A program made the position numbers and the translations under genes. The notes below the pieces were generated by a model. That model ran no database searches. It saw only the letters and a program-made list of their open reading frames with translations, and had not been told where the DNA came from. A stretch of DNA of 64,000 nt from the NCBI GenBank assembly GCA_013368375.1, contig JAACJP010000027.1, forward strand, positions 434,001 to 498,000, given 5' to 3'. Every line of letters starts with the position of its first letter. The first letter of the stretch is position 1. Below are positions 11,701 through 22,021 of this stretch, piece by piece. The DNA is from Tricholomella constricta. Lineage: Eukaryota > Basidiomycota > Agaricomycetes > Agaricales > Lyophyllaceae.

Positions 11701-12930
11701 GACACGCTGACCCCCCGCAACCTCAACCTCGCCCCATCACCCTTTTCTCCGACCACCTCCCCTCCGTCAAAACACTCACCTCGCCCCTCCAGTCCTCACC
11801 GCACAAGCTCGCACGGAGTCCTGCGCGCTCTATATACCGTTGGATCTCTGACCTTCAATCTCGGTCCCTCGCCTCCAACATCAGCCTTGATCTGCGTCAC
11901 GTCAAGGCTCACACAGACTCTCAATCTCCCCCCGCCCAGCTCAACCGCCTTGCAGACCACGTAGCTACAACATCCCAGTACTCCTCCCTGCCCGTCCCGC
12001 CGGCCCCCATCCCTACCTTCTTCATGGACGAATTTTCCGTCTTCCGCCGTGACGTCGGGTGGATCGAATGTAACCTGTTACGCTACGTACAAAACTCGCT
12101 CGCTTACCTTAATTTTTCCCTTCATCCTACACTGAACCACTTCTCCACCCCTATTTATGATCGCAGGGCCCCCCCGAATTACCCCTACACCCGCGCCTCT
12201 TCATCATTCTCGGCCGTCGTCCAACTCTACCTTCGTGCACACCAGCTCGACACCGCATCCCGCCTATCCGCCCGCATGCGATCAAGCCTACAGCCCTACT
12301 GTCGGTTCGGATGTACTTCGCTCGAAGATGCTCGCCACATCTTCGTTCGCTGCCCACGCTTCGCCACCCTACGCGAAGAAGCGAACAAAACCATCGTCTC
12401 GGCAACTACTACGCTTCTTGATGTCTATCGCGTCCCCACCCATTACCAATCTTGCACTCTTGAGCATGCGTGTACTATCTCGCACGACTCACAGAGTTGG
12501 CCCACGGGGTGCACCATGTATTATTATGGTGTCTTACCGGACATCGATGATATCACGAGCGACCTAACACGTACATCCTTACCTGCGGCGAAGCTCCAAC
12601 GCTTGCGACTCCGCATCGCGGCAACCTGGCACACTGCGTTCATCCGTCTGGCAGGTCGAATCTGGGGTATTGTCAAGCGCGCGGCCTCCCAGCACCCCTC
12701 ACCTCCTCCCGAAAATCACATCCGGAAACCCTTGATCACCCTCCCTTCCCACCTATCTCATATTGCTCTTATTACCACTTCTCAGAAATTTTCTATTACT
12801 TGTTCTGATTCCTGACTCGTTCTCGTATCTTCCCTTTCTTTCACTCCCCTCCCGACGAGTTGACGAGGTACTTACCTGAGTTACTTACGTAACGTAGTCA
12901 ACCAATCAAATTCTAAATTCTAATCGCCCT
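5705..12930 (+). mobile_element. Full-length non-LTR retrotransposon (LINE) with EN, RT and RNase H
   Basis: The element has a short leader, one 7 kb open frame and a short 3' end. The region after the stop is about 100 bases and finishes near a doubled AAATTCT unit at about 12,908-12,922, a possible 3' tail. The boundaries are estimates: no clear target-site duplication could be matched by eye. The endonuclease-RT-RNase H order is that of the Tad/I-type LINEs known in fungi. The intact frame suggests recent insertion. Confidence 0.75.
5796..12815 (+). CDS. LINE polyprotein: gag-like N-part, APE endonuclease, RT, RNase H, zinc finger
   Basis: One uninterrupted 2,339-residue frame. Residues ~1-510 are gag-like with a helical, probably coiled-coil stretch (~360-450) and a basic KKRPRH patch; no CCHC knuckle is visible there. 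Two strongly hydrophobic stretches lie at ~610-635 and ~655-680. Residues ~690-930 are an exonuclease-endonuclease-phosphatase domain ('INANGL', 'IIGETK', 'GDFNAIL', 'TDHLP'). The reverse transcriptase spans ~1280-1530 with unusual box A 'RDQKKGFDML' and box C 'AMDDS' in place of FADD; the aspartates are kept. RNase H at ~1900-2040 has all acidic residues ('YASDAS', 'GEAYGI', 'FSDH', 'NRLADH'). A CCHC-type finger (CRFGC...HIFVRC) lies near 2170. All catalytic positions I can check are present, so it may be active. Confidence 0.9.
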   Translation: MPFIPGPLQPPPVSDDRAESPPPTFDPSVRPFTGLELTVSGLDRTGPQSAIDHLKKIISNLNDQGQDLPDLQVTPGSYRTAQDCLDYATVSLSGPLKSSPRPDILEFVRKILDGVDGITALWRIQHGPDKSRQLAFTTKNKQDAATLKDKLDNIFRHQHLDVQATTIAKTGSRITYTFTSRRSVENLTANKPVIENRPGGDTIILTPIVPRYVQPVYGLEVAVTNVGGYPQAQVIIDAYIKSKYGTDAWRSSRLELDGTVYSAILRDPNVTTSFLTDPFEAFPDVNESFKPNKPDYLYNLNTASLPTITSSFRSVNEESPFVRQQLDGLAIQVQTLTHALNKITLDHHDLVEAMRTAQDRYTNMFTNTVIFQMKLSQQLLAQSDLSSLRNSLSTAQLLLSLATSEAQRKNVAQHILELNQRVSEEQRNVAALRQSADTFLNSLLPSTMSATNIVTIQSQPPLTPPGLPVPPTVSHPSPVPPDQPGSSPSPGSKKRPRHANDPDDTSQASHLSHSGASLNQDNMEVDPSLYPSLPPEVRFTLPSSSFPLSNLFNPKVTLGSFGVNLTRHVSRAHILRSYFRLSSSRSLRFLPQNYLHDPLTSLSSYMPTISPTYATHHLPSLFVLLSCLLSFLAWIPSHLVRMCPANYRASSRAPRPRFNFAFSSSLVLILLLFCSLSFVAASVPMGGSTVFRSVAINANGLADPMKVAAISDMLHSIKPNALIIGETKSSRPVSFRLNLRDYSVHENPGKPTGHRNRGKWGVIVAVHRGISCGSPLPLPASLEGRAIALDLTIPTTNNRGFNHRLIGIYAPWDPGTEPHEFWPEIADLCNTSPYSWSLHGDFNAILSYSESSASTHRISNSRVAYNSFLRATSGVDLWAQIPDRNAQQTFTYKGHNSNPDSPDADTPHIRSIIDRSAASSHGIVSGSISVLPNFIPSTDHLPTLSHLVLNPPPNIQGCPSIPSEIPPTAYSPRFRVPHKSQNHRFVAFADAVDHRLDETTLDGSLIVDDSSFDEAYHQMTDILTLAARESFDLPRSTPNTPNKPMNPTIRVILRELRRINRLISALNTLLTTGLDHYPSAPWAPRYYSSFLASVRLTHSTEEFRAYLKTLRRHLNRIRYAEEREFRREADIKQSSRKITTVLNGGSAKQLFSRHFSTLPLALSSDPSSDPELIFTGPEHVKSITQQYFTDLYHRTPRPSQDKPWMDTPSVRSIAARTTRDPFPWPQPLDLGTLRVLLSRGNARPTPGPDGWEKWFVKRLSDRALSIILRLANYIITHSHFPASLKPTNISTIHKRGPPLFLSNYRGIACNNLLLNLPFAWLNTLLGPYVAKHGIVPECQIATQPGVQGRDLISFIAQIQKHADRTRTPLYILQRDQKKGFDMLEPAGFYDAIVAYGLPRSIIDLDKSSQDHVPYRVKTAYGFTDPFIVNGVTKQGGSLSPLKCTLTTSLGNRWISDLQRDQPGEIVIRSLNSARHSIPHIPHERTALRVSMVEAMDDSLLLYSSIPLLTSMARHADRFQATYGWETEWHKSVFYAYNSPFYPNSSPNPVIPIPSVDPANPSSPRTSYNDVRVVTSHTVFLRVPVDQPDIQFQRLHDLISDFDFPPLHRRLPLTALRRLITQCLISKIRPLLAFQPLTPELAQKLDHLIALKVHDYLGFPFKFNTLLLSTPISLRGFGFPSVAVLNNALAVTGLQRDLNHHIPSFRQLAQLTLSDWTCQLNGCVSPLSTDRPLRHPSPYHTSKHIPFAWIIARSVLADLRISIFPTDLSHILEGSVSIAHLYNICRSLPSFPLPQDHIPTRTFNNFERHGFTHLEHFGHWSYDHPLLMPLTFTPTNPFSHPNSCIRRDWPLFTSWLLTLSSAIPHLSKPDPLLLLPRSTRQKMAESTVVETHLTAPPLFHHQTPDNLYASDASMIAVPFTRSSSFPSVTFAVVANKSVLCLSLSQFSKSASILYGEAYGIAAAHLLALHRHADPPQPQPRPITLFSDHLPSVKTLTSPLQSSPHKLARSPARSIYRWISDLQSRSLASNISLDLRHVKAHTDSQSPPAQLNRLADHVATTSQYSSLPVPPAPIPTFFMDEFSVFRRDVGWIECNLLRYVQNSLAYLNFSLHPTLNHFSTPIYDRRAPPNYPYTRASSSFSAVVQLYLRAHQLDTASRLSARMRSSLQPYCRFGCTSLEDARHIFVRCPRFATLREEANKTIVSATTTLLDVYRVPTHYQSCTLEHACTISHDSQSWPTGCTMYYYGVLPDIDDITSDLTRTSLPAAKLQRLRLRIAATWHTAFIRLAGRIWGIVKRAASQHPSPPPENHIRKPLITLPSHLSHIALITTSQKFSITCSDS

Positions 12931-14404
12931 GCGGCTCTCTGCACACGCCCACAGCTATATATGTGCTCGTTTCTGGGCCATCGGAACACACTGGGTACCA
13001 CTTCCCCAGCACATCGTGCACAAGGTAATTGGAAACGGAATGCTAATCCTTCCAAGACCCCTCCTGCTAAGTATTCCCCCTCACCGACAAGTCGTCGTGA
13101 ACTCTCATTCTCAGCATCCAATACAAAGGCTATACAGGAACGGCAAATGGGCCGCCACCAATCTCCTAATACATTCACCAATTGCCTCGAGCTAGCACCT
13201 CCGATACAGCATACGCCACGAGACATTACATGTGAGTTCCTGCCCTTTTGTGGCCCTCGGATGTCTAATCATTGACATATCGTCGCGATGTGATGGGATA
13301 TAGCATCTCTTTCGCTGGTGCGCAAGCTGACCTGGGAGCGTGGTCGAGATCGGCATCTGTACCAGCACGCATATCCCCCGGCGTTCAATCCTTACTCTAG
13401 CTGCAACCAGGTTCAGTAAGGGGCTCTGGATACTACCCTTCCCATTTCCTTCGTGTTGTTCCCCGGCGCATACGCTGCAAGCATCCCAGGTTAGTATCCT
13501 TGATGCTCTCTCGTCATTGACGTGATATTAATGCATTGCGCCTCATTGCTAGGAATTGTCTTTGGCGCCTACCAGGGTGAGCCTTTTTTGTCTATCGTCT
13601 ATGCGTGATACTGATCGATTTGCGTTATCAGGTGCTTTTGTAAGCTTTTTAGGTCGGTCTCCGTTGCTCTGTAGGCCTCACTGAAGACGTACGCATGCCA
13701 GGTCCCGATGTATACTTAAGATTCTTGGTTTATTTTCCTTCACGACGAGTGCCTGACGCGACGTGCTGCCCAGGTGGATGGGCGGAAACTAACGTGCGGG
13801 ATTTTCGTGGTCCGTAGCTACCATCTCCCTGCGTACCTTGCCAACGTCAACGACCTCAGAGATCGATCGATAAAATGTAAATTCCGTTCTCGGACTAAGT
13901 ACTTGTTTGTTTTAATTTTTTGCCGGCAATTTCGGCGCATTTGGGTTCGGGGTACAGATACGCAAAGGGAGACCGTCTACCTGCGCCGTTCAAAACTCAG
14001 TGCAATGTCCTGTGCTCGCGTACTTATCCAGTGGTTTTCACGGGGGCGTGAGGAATTCAGATAGAGACAGGATTGCTATGTTACATTGTGCACAATCTTG
14101 CCAGTTACGATGGGCCTCCTAGAATCCGAAACATGGAAAGGACGACGAGGTGGAAAAATGAGTGACAGTGGTGCCCTGAGATGAAGAAATGAAGGAAGGA
14201 ATGCTAGCGGTACACCAAACGTGGGGGGGGGGGATATTCCAGATACACTGTTCTTTAATTAATTACTTGTTTCGTATCATCGTCTTACAACGCTTTGAAT
14301 CCAAGTCATCAATGGCGGGCCAAGGAATCGGGATATAGTGGACTCACGTCCGTAACAAAAGGGTCGAAATAATGCACGCGACAGCTACCAAGGATACGTC
14401 TTCA
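12816..14404. other. LINE 3' end and unassigned region
   Basis: After the LINE 3' end (to about 12,930) I see no firm gene. Between 13,200 and 13,690 there are several good donor/acceptor pairs on the plus strand (donors at about 13,231, 13,492 and 13,575; acceptors at about 13,303, 13,553 and 13,631) that would join tiny exons, but the spliced peptide resembles nothing I know. A segment at 13,875-13,922 resembles 2783-2840. A run of G is at about 14,222. Confidence 0.3.
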
Positions 14405-16299
14405 TCACGCCAGCATCCTGAAACTCCGTTCAAAACACGAAAAGCAATGAACAAAGAGAGAGAGGCAACATACCCGCGATGTGTCCGGCAACGTCGATGG
14501 TAGCGAAGGGCTCTGGAAACTCGAATCGGAGTGAAGTTGGACTCGGAGGGGTGTCGCGTAGGAGTTCTCAGTGTCTCCTTTGGGTTCGCGTGGACGTTCT
14601 CGGGCGTTGAGCATGGCGAAGAACGATCCCACATAGACTACGTTGAATGGATTGAGAATGTATCGAGGAAGCATTCAAGCGGCGGGACGTACGCTTTGTC
14701 AAAATGAACTGAATTCCTAGGTAGACGAATGTGTCTGGTAGCAGGATATACTAATGATAACATCTGTGAGACGAGATAATTTATCAAGAGATGGTGATAG
14801 GGGCGAACCGAGAACATCGCAGACAAGGAACAAGCGCTATGGAAGATTAGGTATCAGTCACCACATCAACCTATCAATGTCACTGAAATCGCACCTAGTA
14901 AACAAGCCTGAACTAAGCGTGTACTGCATCATTCTCGAAATTCGCGAGTTCAGCCTGTAGTCCTCGTTAGCGATGGACGGCATGGCTCTCCGATAACGGC
15001 GGGCACGCACCGTGTTTGTGATCCTTTGCTCTTGCGGAGGTAAAAGCACATGGCACCCGCGATCATGAAATCAATAGCTGTGGATGTCGCTAGTGAGGCG
15101 TTTATCGCCCACTGTGTAACCAAAGATAAATATCAGGTGCAAGACAAAACATGAGAATGAGGAAACTTACGCTGACTCCGTCGAGGTCCTTATACGTGAC
15201 GACAGTAAAGCTGTAGGATATCAGAGATAACCTATACATGCGAATCAAGAATGCTTACATCTGATATGCAAGGACTAGCCGAGGAAAACATGAGATTCAA
15301 GAGAGTGCTGGAAAAATGTGCTCCTTACTTATTCCTATGGCTACGCAGTGATGGGTTGATCAGCTTAAAGGAAGTCGAGCAGGGTATGGAATAATCTTAC
15401 CGAATCCACCTGATACGACCGCGATCTATCACACCGCTATATGAGCAAGAGCTTAAGCCAGGTCAAAGCATTGGACATACCACAAAGTACCCAAGCAATC
15501 CACGATGATAACCACCGACTGTTCGGTCTGTGAGATAGGTTCGTTCATTTCGACGCTGAGCTGTACTCACGAATCCAAACGCGGTACGTGTATAGCCTTG
15601 AAAAGCCAAATATTAGCCCATTGCTTGAATGTCGATACACCTCGGGGACTCACGATTGAACAAGCAGAATGACTACCACCTTGATGAGGAGGAAAATAAG
15701 CAAGTTGCTTCACAAATGTTACTTGTTACTCACGTTTATTGCAACTTGGACCTTCGCACAGTATGCCCTCGTCAATATTAGCTCAGGGGCTGGGTTCTGT
15801 CTCTCACCTTTATTGACCTTTTCAACAATTTGTCAACAGAGCAATGGCGGAGTCTTTTCAAGGTCCTCACCAAAAAACGTGCAGGAGACCATCAAGGTTT
15901 CCGAAACCCGTAACAACATAGAGGTAAACCGCATGGATTGTCAATGCGAGATGAAAGGTGTCGAGCGCCCTAACATTAATAATGAGTTGACGATGCCAGT
16001 TCCATTCATGTGGGACTCAGGGTGTACCAGAGCAGGGAAACCTTGACCGTAAATCAATACAGTAGAGCAGCAGAAAAAATTATCGCACACTTACTGAACA
16101 TTTGTGCAGAAGTGAATCTCGATGAAAGCAATGGTAATACCAATAGGCTTGTAGTGTTGTTACGCCATAAAGACTGCGTCGAGTCAGTGAGAGGTCTCAG
16201 AGCCTGAGCAAATGTCAATGCGTACAATGCAGACCCGACAAGACCCAAAAGCAAGGCCCCAACGGTATTGTCCAGTGTCGGTCCCTCTAAGCTAGGCAT
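14405..16299 (-). CDS. DUF6534 multi-pass membrane protein, many small exons
   Basis: The start 'MPSLEGPTLDNTVGALLLG' at 16299 is the hallmark beginning of basidiomycete DUF6534 proteins. Further exons on the minus strand carry the expected segments in order: 'LDTFHLALTIHAVYLYVVT' (~15,950), 'VVVILLVQS' (~15,675), 'LYTYRVWIR' (~15,590), 'WAINASLATSTAIDFMIAG' (~15,100), 'RMMQYTLSSGLFT' (~14,925), 'SACSLSAMFS' (~14,830), 'TFVYLGIQFILTK' (~14,720) and 'LYVGSFFAMLNARERPREP' (~14,610). These are about seven membrane helices with a cytoplasmic tail ending at the stop 14,405-14,407. At least eleven exons are needed. The exact second and third exon borders are unsure. Function is unknown; such genes are numerous in mushrooms. 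Confidence 0.78.
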
Positions 16300-18250
16300 T
16301 GAAAAGAAAGAGGTTATTAAAGCGCAAGAGGTTGGGGCGAAGAAGCTTAAGGGGAAAGTTCGACTAAAAACCAACGCGGACACATAAATAAAGGACCTCG
16401 AGATCGGTGTATCGTCGATCAGGTCCGAGTAAATTGGGATATCGTACCTTAGATACCTCCGACTACACCGTAGTCATCACACCGGGCTTCAAGCGGGCAA
16501 AAGTTCACAGCACTGGGAGAACATGCCGCGCCTCCAACAGCCTAAGGAAATTTCCGAAGACACATACATGTGTGTAGTGTCAAATCGAAAAAGGCGAAGA
16601 CAACTATTTAACCGGTTTAGGAACGGTCCCGAAGAGATTTATCCAGAGCGAAGACACGAGGATGCACTGCATCCACGGCGGAAGGGTGTGAAGTCGACAT
16701 TTTCGACATAATTAGTATGTCCCCGTGGAATGCCGGATAGATCAGGAAGCCTGGGGTAGCCAAAAACACCGTTTATGTCCAACAGAAATGTCCAAACTGG
16801 CTGTGGGGAAGGCCAGACCTGCTCGTGAAATGGCCGCCATCGTGTCCTGCCACAGCGCGCCATGCGGAGGTGGTGCCGTAGTTAGGCGAGGTTCGTGCTC
16901 CGCGATGATCATTTATCGATCTAATCGGTATCAATTCGGAACTGTGTAAAATTTTGACTAAAATTCCACCACGACTGCCACCATGATCATGAGCGACCAC
17001 GATCGCATATTTATACACCCAAAGGACAGCGGACTTGCGATACCAACGCATTTGCAACTCGGGACATCGAAGTCATGTACACGGAGCCGAGAGTCAACGG
17101 TAACATGGTATCGTCGAGAGAGGAGGGTGAGTTCACACGGATCGGGCAAGCGCAACCCGTCGAGGATCTTCCATGTGTTATCGCTTTCGGGATAGCCATA
17201 TGTAGCCAAGGAAAATTAAGGGCTGCGCAGGGCTGGTGATCATTGAGCGCACGCTGTTCTGTCTCCTCGAGTCTCCAGGTTCAATTAACCCCTGCAAAAT
17301 CGGATGATCACGAGGCCCTTTCTGGTGAGTCTGTTCCTATCTCTCTGTAAGTTGTTCCTTTGCACACGAGCCGCCAGTTGTCCACGACGCTTTCAGGATG
17401 AAAATCCAATGGTGCCAGGTACTTGTGGTGATACGGGCTTCCGGCTCCCTCCAGGCTCTAACTTCCAACTGGAATGCTGGAAGGTAGATGCGAGATCCAA
17501 GCCATTCCTCCCAAGACCCGTTCCGAGGGTCTTCGACACCGCTGGACACGACATCTTCGATTTTGTTCACTGGTTTCCCGAGATTACTGCCGAAATATAC
17601 CACGATGCCCGAAGAGTGTAGATATGATTATGCAGGGCTCATAGGGTCAATTTTGAGGACAAAGGTAAGACCGGCACTACATGGGTACCGTGCGGAAGTA
17701 TTTCACTATCAGTGTCTTCCATTTAAATTTCCAGCCAAGTGTCTCGATCGCCTGTGCATTCACACTGTCCCTTTCCACGGAGCCAACTGATCGTGGTTCT
17801 TGAACTTCATCGTTCAACCCATCTCTTCCACACCACTGAATGATTCTTTTATCTCTTTGGCCAAGTAGATGAGCTTCGCCAGCACCGCTTGATAGGCACC
17901 GCCATCGGACTTGAGACCGACTGAAGGGCGGAGTGCCACATCGCTAGCCTGAGCCAAGATATGAATTCTTTGGGGAGCGCCATGGACGCAGTCCGACCTA
18001 TAGCTAGAGAACGAAATCATTGGCAAGAACAGAAGTGCATCTCAAGGATCTGGTCACTGGTGGTCATGATTTCATTTTTGACAGTCATGGCCAAATTGAC
18101 CCACCCTAAACTCATGTCATGAAAATTTGAGTAGTCACATGTCACAAGCTCGTCTCCAATCACCACCACACCACGAGATGGACGCGTTCGGGCTACCATA
18201 AGTGAGTCCACAGTCCTACTGTTCCCTTGTGCTATCTATCCCCCTCAGTG

Positions 18251-18317
18251 TGATGAGATTTCAAATCTTTTCAGTTATCCCTGTCTTAAAACCTATGTCG
18301 AGACTATGAAAATCTGA
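18251..18317 (+). repeat. Diverged direct repeat, copy 1
   Basis: It shares the core TTTTCAGTTATCCCTGTCTT and a downstream GAAAATCTGA block with 18,518-18,585. The copies are 267 bases apart and lie upstream of the GST-only eEF1B-gamma paralogue. Confidence 0.65.
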
Positions 18318-18517
18318 CCTTTTCCCTCTTCTCTCATCTTACATCTTTGAAGAGTCGTTCCTAACCTATCTCTCAGATTCTAGTTTGTTTGACTTCGATT
18401 CTTACTCCCCCGGATATCGGAGCCCATGTAGCCTTCAGCCCGCGCATATAGTCCTCATTTCGATTGTGAGTATACATTGTTACTTCGACTTTTTCCATGG
18501 TTTCCTTCCTCCGACAA

Positions 18518-18585
18518 GATGAGATACATATTTTTCAGTTATCCCTGTCTTAGCATTTCAATGCCGACATTTTGAAAATCTGATT
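18518..18585 (+). repeat. Diverged direct repeat, copy 2
   Basis: Same core as the copy at 18,251, with differences in the middle third. A promoter-region duplication is a possible origin. Confidence 0.65.
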
Positions 18586-18954
18586 CTACCCTTCATTCAC
18601 CTCCTTCGTGTTCTCCTCGAACAACATTCTCACTCTCTTTTCAGGAATACGTACACCTCTGTTTCAGTGGTCTTGTCGGTGAGTGTAAGAGAGTATTAAC
18701 AGACAACGATGTATACCTTAGCTCAGCGTTTGCAATATCAATATATCACTTCGTTCATATTATCCCGCAACGGGCACCATATCTCGAACGATGAACGTCG
18801 ATCTCTTCATGCGCGAAGTGCCGTTTTCAATACTGCTGCTGCTCAAGTGTGACTTGCCGATGTGTGACTGATCTCAAAAAAATAAATCCAACCTTGAAAT
18901 CGCTGATTGTCGATCCCTCCCATCTCTTTATCCTCATCCATCTGCACTCGAAAA

Positions 18955-19850
18955 ATGGCCAACACCCTCTGGACCACCCCCATTCAAGGCACGGGCAAAG
19001 TTGTATGTGAGCTTCATTTATTGACCTTCACCTTGCTCTAATCTCGATTTTTCCGATCAGATCCGGGCAGCAGCTGCCCTCGGTGGAGTTTCGCTTGAAC
19101 TCCCCACAGGATACGAGCACTACGTCGACAACAAGAAGCCTGAATTCCTCTCAAAATTTCCTCATGGAAAGATCCCCGCTCTTGAGGAAGCGGATGGGTT
19201 CAAGCTTTTCGAGGGCATTGCCATCGCTCGTTATGGTGGGCGATCTCAGAACTCCTGATCTTCTTCGGAGATCGCATGTACTGATCTGCATGCCTTAATC
19301 TGCAGTTGCTGGTCTCAACCCCGACTCGGGTCTTTTGGGCAAGGACCTCCAGGAGGCTACTCTTGTCGATCAGTGGATCCACCTGACAGAGTCAGAAGTC
19401 GACCTCTACACCAACCTCATCTTTCAACTCCTCCGCGGCCTCATCACCCCTTACAACAAGCCCGTCAGTGCCCCCTTCCATTTCTCCATCTCTCCATAAA
19501 TTCCAATCTGATTGATTGATACTTTTGACCTTTTTTGGGTCCAGATCCACCTCGCGTTCGTCGAGCGCCAGAAGCGGGGCCTAAAGACACTCAACGACCA
19601 CTTGGCATCGCGCACGTTCTTCGTCGGCGAGCGCATCACCCTCGCCGATATCTACATCGCCACCCAGATCCGCCGCGCGGTGACTATCACGTTCGACGCG
19701 ACCCTCCGCCGCCAGCTGCCCCACCTCATCCGTCACTCCGAGACCGTGGTGAACCAGCCCCAGTTCGCGGGCATCTTCGAGCCCGTCGAGTACGTCGACA
19801 AGGCGCTGCAGTACGTGCCGCCCCCCAAGGAGAAGGAGACGAAGGCATGA
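18955..19850 (+). CDS. Truncated eEF1B-gamma paralogue (GST domain only)
   Basis: Four exons (18955-19002, 19061-19235, 19306-19463, 19545-19850) give 228 residues. All intron positions and phases equal those of the first four exons of the full gene 1.4 kb downstream, so the pair arose by tandem duplication. The product has the N-terminal thioredoxin-like and C-terminal GST parts of eEF1B-gamma ('FPHGKIPALEEADG', 'DQWIHL', 'FFVGERITLADIYIA') and stops just after the 'YVPPPKEKE' linker start. It lacks the Lys-rich linker and the conserved C-terminal EF1G domain. The reading frame is clean, so it looks like a maintained protein, not an obvious pseudogene. Whether it still binds eEF1B-alpha or acts as a free GST-like protein is unknown. 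Confidence 0.85.
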
Positions 19851-20314
19851 GGAAGGTAAAGTGAAGAAAGGAATATATGTACGTCTTTTGCTTAAGCTTA
19901 CTGTTCCCTGCGCCTTTGACGCATCTGCATAGCTAGGGGATCGGAGAAACATTTACGGGTTGTATACCTATGCCATATTCAATATATCCCTATGGTTTGC
20001 AAGAGCGTAATCCCGTCCTAAGCATTGTCCGTGAAACTAACGATTTCTTTCAATCACGTACAAATCGACCACAAGCTTCTACAAACGCGCGACGGTATTC
20101 CTGTCAATCGTCTCAAGCTTGTACGTTGTCTTGTGATGCGTTATACGCGACTCATGAGCTTGGATAGTGGGCAATAATAAGGCGCGATGAGAATTCATGA
20201 ATGTTTGCAATGATTTTCCGAGCTCGAGCTCAGGGTTGGGTCCTGTGCCAAAAATATCTTCTATCGATGGCCCGTGACTTTATCTACGCGTGACAGATCG
20301 TGACTCGCACGCTT

Positions 20315-20393
20315 CACACAAAAAATTTAAATCTCGCAATCAGTGATTCATTTCTGCATCCTTTCTCCATCTCTCCTCATCAGTTCACAAAAA
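20315..20393 (+). promoter_or_regulatory. CT-rich leader of the eEF1B-gamma gene
   Basis: An A/T-rich stretch (AAAAAATTTAAAT) is followed by a long pyrimidine-rich leader and AAAAAATG at the start codon. Such pyrimidine-rich leaders are usual for highly expressed fungal translation genes. The paralogue's start has a similar context. Confidence 0.35.
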
Positions 20394-22021
20394 ATGTCTA
20401 GCACTCTCTGGACTGTCCCCGCCCAAGCCTCTGGAAAAATCGTGCGTATACTCGTTTCTATACAATATATATCCTCCCGCATTCGTTTTGACTTTTCGTT
20501 ATCATTTGCCGATTAGATCCGGGCTGCTGCTGCGTTTGGAGGAGTTCCAGTAGAGCTCCCTGCTGCTTATGAGCACTATGTGGACAACAAGAAGCCGGAG
20601 TTTTTGACAAAGTTTCCTCATGGAAAGGTCCCTGCCCTTGAGCAAGCCGATGGTTTCAAAGTTTTCGAGGGTGTCGCCATCGCACGTTATGGTAAGCCTG
20701 ATCGTTTATCTTATCGATCGCTTGTGGCAGTCCTCTGGACGACCACGTTGTTTTCCCATCGAATTGCAGCTCTGACTTGGTTATGTAAACAGTTGCTGCA
20801 CAAGCACCCAACTCTGGTCTCCTCGGCGGCGATCTGAAAGCCTCTGCGCTTGTTGACCAATGGATCCACCTCGCGGATGCAGAAGTCGATATCTACACCA
20901 CCCTTTCGGGCCTGCTGGTCCGTGGCGTCATCACCCCTTACAATAAGCCCGTTCGTTTGTTTTGCGTGTGCTGTAAACTGTCCTCCATAAGCCTGACAAC
21001 TACCATTATGTGCAGATCCACAACGCTTTCGTCGAGCGCCAAACCCGAGCTCTGAAGACCCTCGATGCGCACCTCGCAACGCGCACCTTCTTCGTCGGGG
21101 AGCGCATCACCCTGGCCGACATCTTCGTCGCCGGCGTCCTCCAGCGCGCAGTGACCGTGACCGTCGACGCCGCCGTCCGCGCCGGGATCCCGCACCTCGT
21201 CCGGCACCTCGAGACGATCGTCAACCAGCCCCAGCTCAAGGACATCTTCGGCCCCGTCGAGTACCTCGAGAAGGCGCTGCAGTACGTGCCCCCGCCCAAG
21301 GAGAAGAAGGAGCCCAAGGCCCCTGCGCCCAAGGCGGAGAAGAAGGCGAAGGCACCTGCGAAGAAGGAGGAGGACGATGATGATGAGGACGACGCACCGC
21401 CCCCGCCACCCAAAACCCACAACCCGCTGGACGACCTGCCGAAGTCGACGTTCAACCTTGAGGAGTGGAAGCGCACGTACTCCAACAACGAGACGCGCGG
21501 TCCTGGTGGGTCCCTCGAGTGGCTGTACAAGAAGTATGCTTGATTTTTTCTTCTTTTCTCCTCGCCCCCATAAGATACTGACGCCCGTGCTTAGCTTGGA
21601 CAGGGAGGGCTTCTCCGTATGGCGCTTCGACTTCAAATGGAACGAAGAGCTCGCAATGACGTTCATGTCCGCGAACCAAGTGACGGGGTTCTTCAACCGG
21701 ATGGAGGCGTCGCGCAAGTACGTTTTCGGGTCTGCCGGCGTGCTGGGCGAGAACAACAACAACCTGATCACGGGCGCCATCATCCTGCGCGGGCAGGACT
21801 ACAAGCCCGTCATGGAGGTCGCGCCGGATTGGGAGTCGTATGCATTCACGAAGCTTGATCTTGATAAGGAGGAGGATAAAAAGTACTTTGAGGGCGTGCT
21901 TGCGTGGGATTTGGAGCTTGATGGGAAGAAGTGGTCTGATGGCAGGCTTGTGAGTGCCCTTTTTTTCCTTGTCTTGCTACGAGAGTGGTTGCTGATGGGT
22001 GACGGTCTTTAGCTCAAGTAA
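20394..22021 (+). CDS. EEF1G: Translation elongation factor 1B gamma subunit
   Basis: Six exons (20394-20441, 20517-20691, 20793-20950, 21016-21533, 21595-21949, 22013-22021) give 420 residues, the normal length. The protein is the structural subunit of the eEF1B nucleotide-exchange complex that recharges eEF1A with GTP. Residues 1-210 are the GST-like region ('FPHGKVPALEQADG', 'FFVGERITLADIFVA'). A Lys/Ala/Pro linker with an acidic run follows (~220-265). The conserved EF1G domain ends the protein ('NPLDDLPKSTFNLEEWKR', 'EGFSVWRFDFKWNEE', 'NQVTGFFNRMEASRKYVFG', 'YFEGVLAWDLELDGKKW'). The last exon is only nine bases (Leu-Lys-stop). The upstream paralogue shares its first four exons. Confidence 0.95.

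Larger units (their letters stand above)
16300..18954. other. Intergenic region, no firm gene
   Basis: About 2.6 kb without a gene I can defend. A 105-codon frame at 17,304-17,621 starts with a signal-peptide-like sequence, but the rest resembles nothing and a good intron donor sits inside it, so it is left as a doubtful small secreted protein. Two diverged copies of a ~67-base segment lie at 18,251 and 18,518. The last 60 bases are CT-rich and lead into the next gene. Confidence 0.35.

Noticed and set aside
12961..13700. Possible multi-exon gene with tiny exons on the plus strand
   Set aside because: Splice-like sites are present but the joined peptides match nothing and the start is unclear.
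17304..17621. 105-codon frame with a signal-peptide-like start, possible small secreted protein
   Set aside because: No family resemblance beyond the first 25 residues, and a strong intron donor lies within the signal sequence. It is not supported enough to list as a gene.
20938..21783. 281-codon minus-strand frame over eEF1B-gamma
   Set aside because: It is antisense to a strongly conserved coding exon and is low in complexity.
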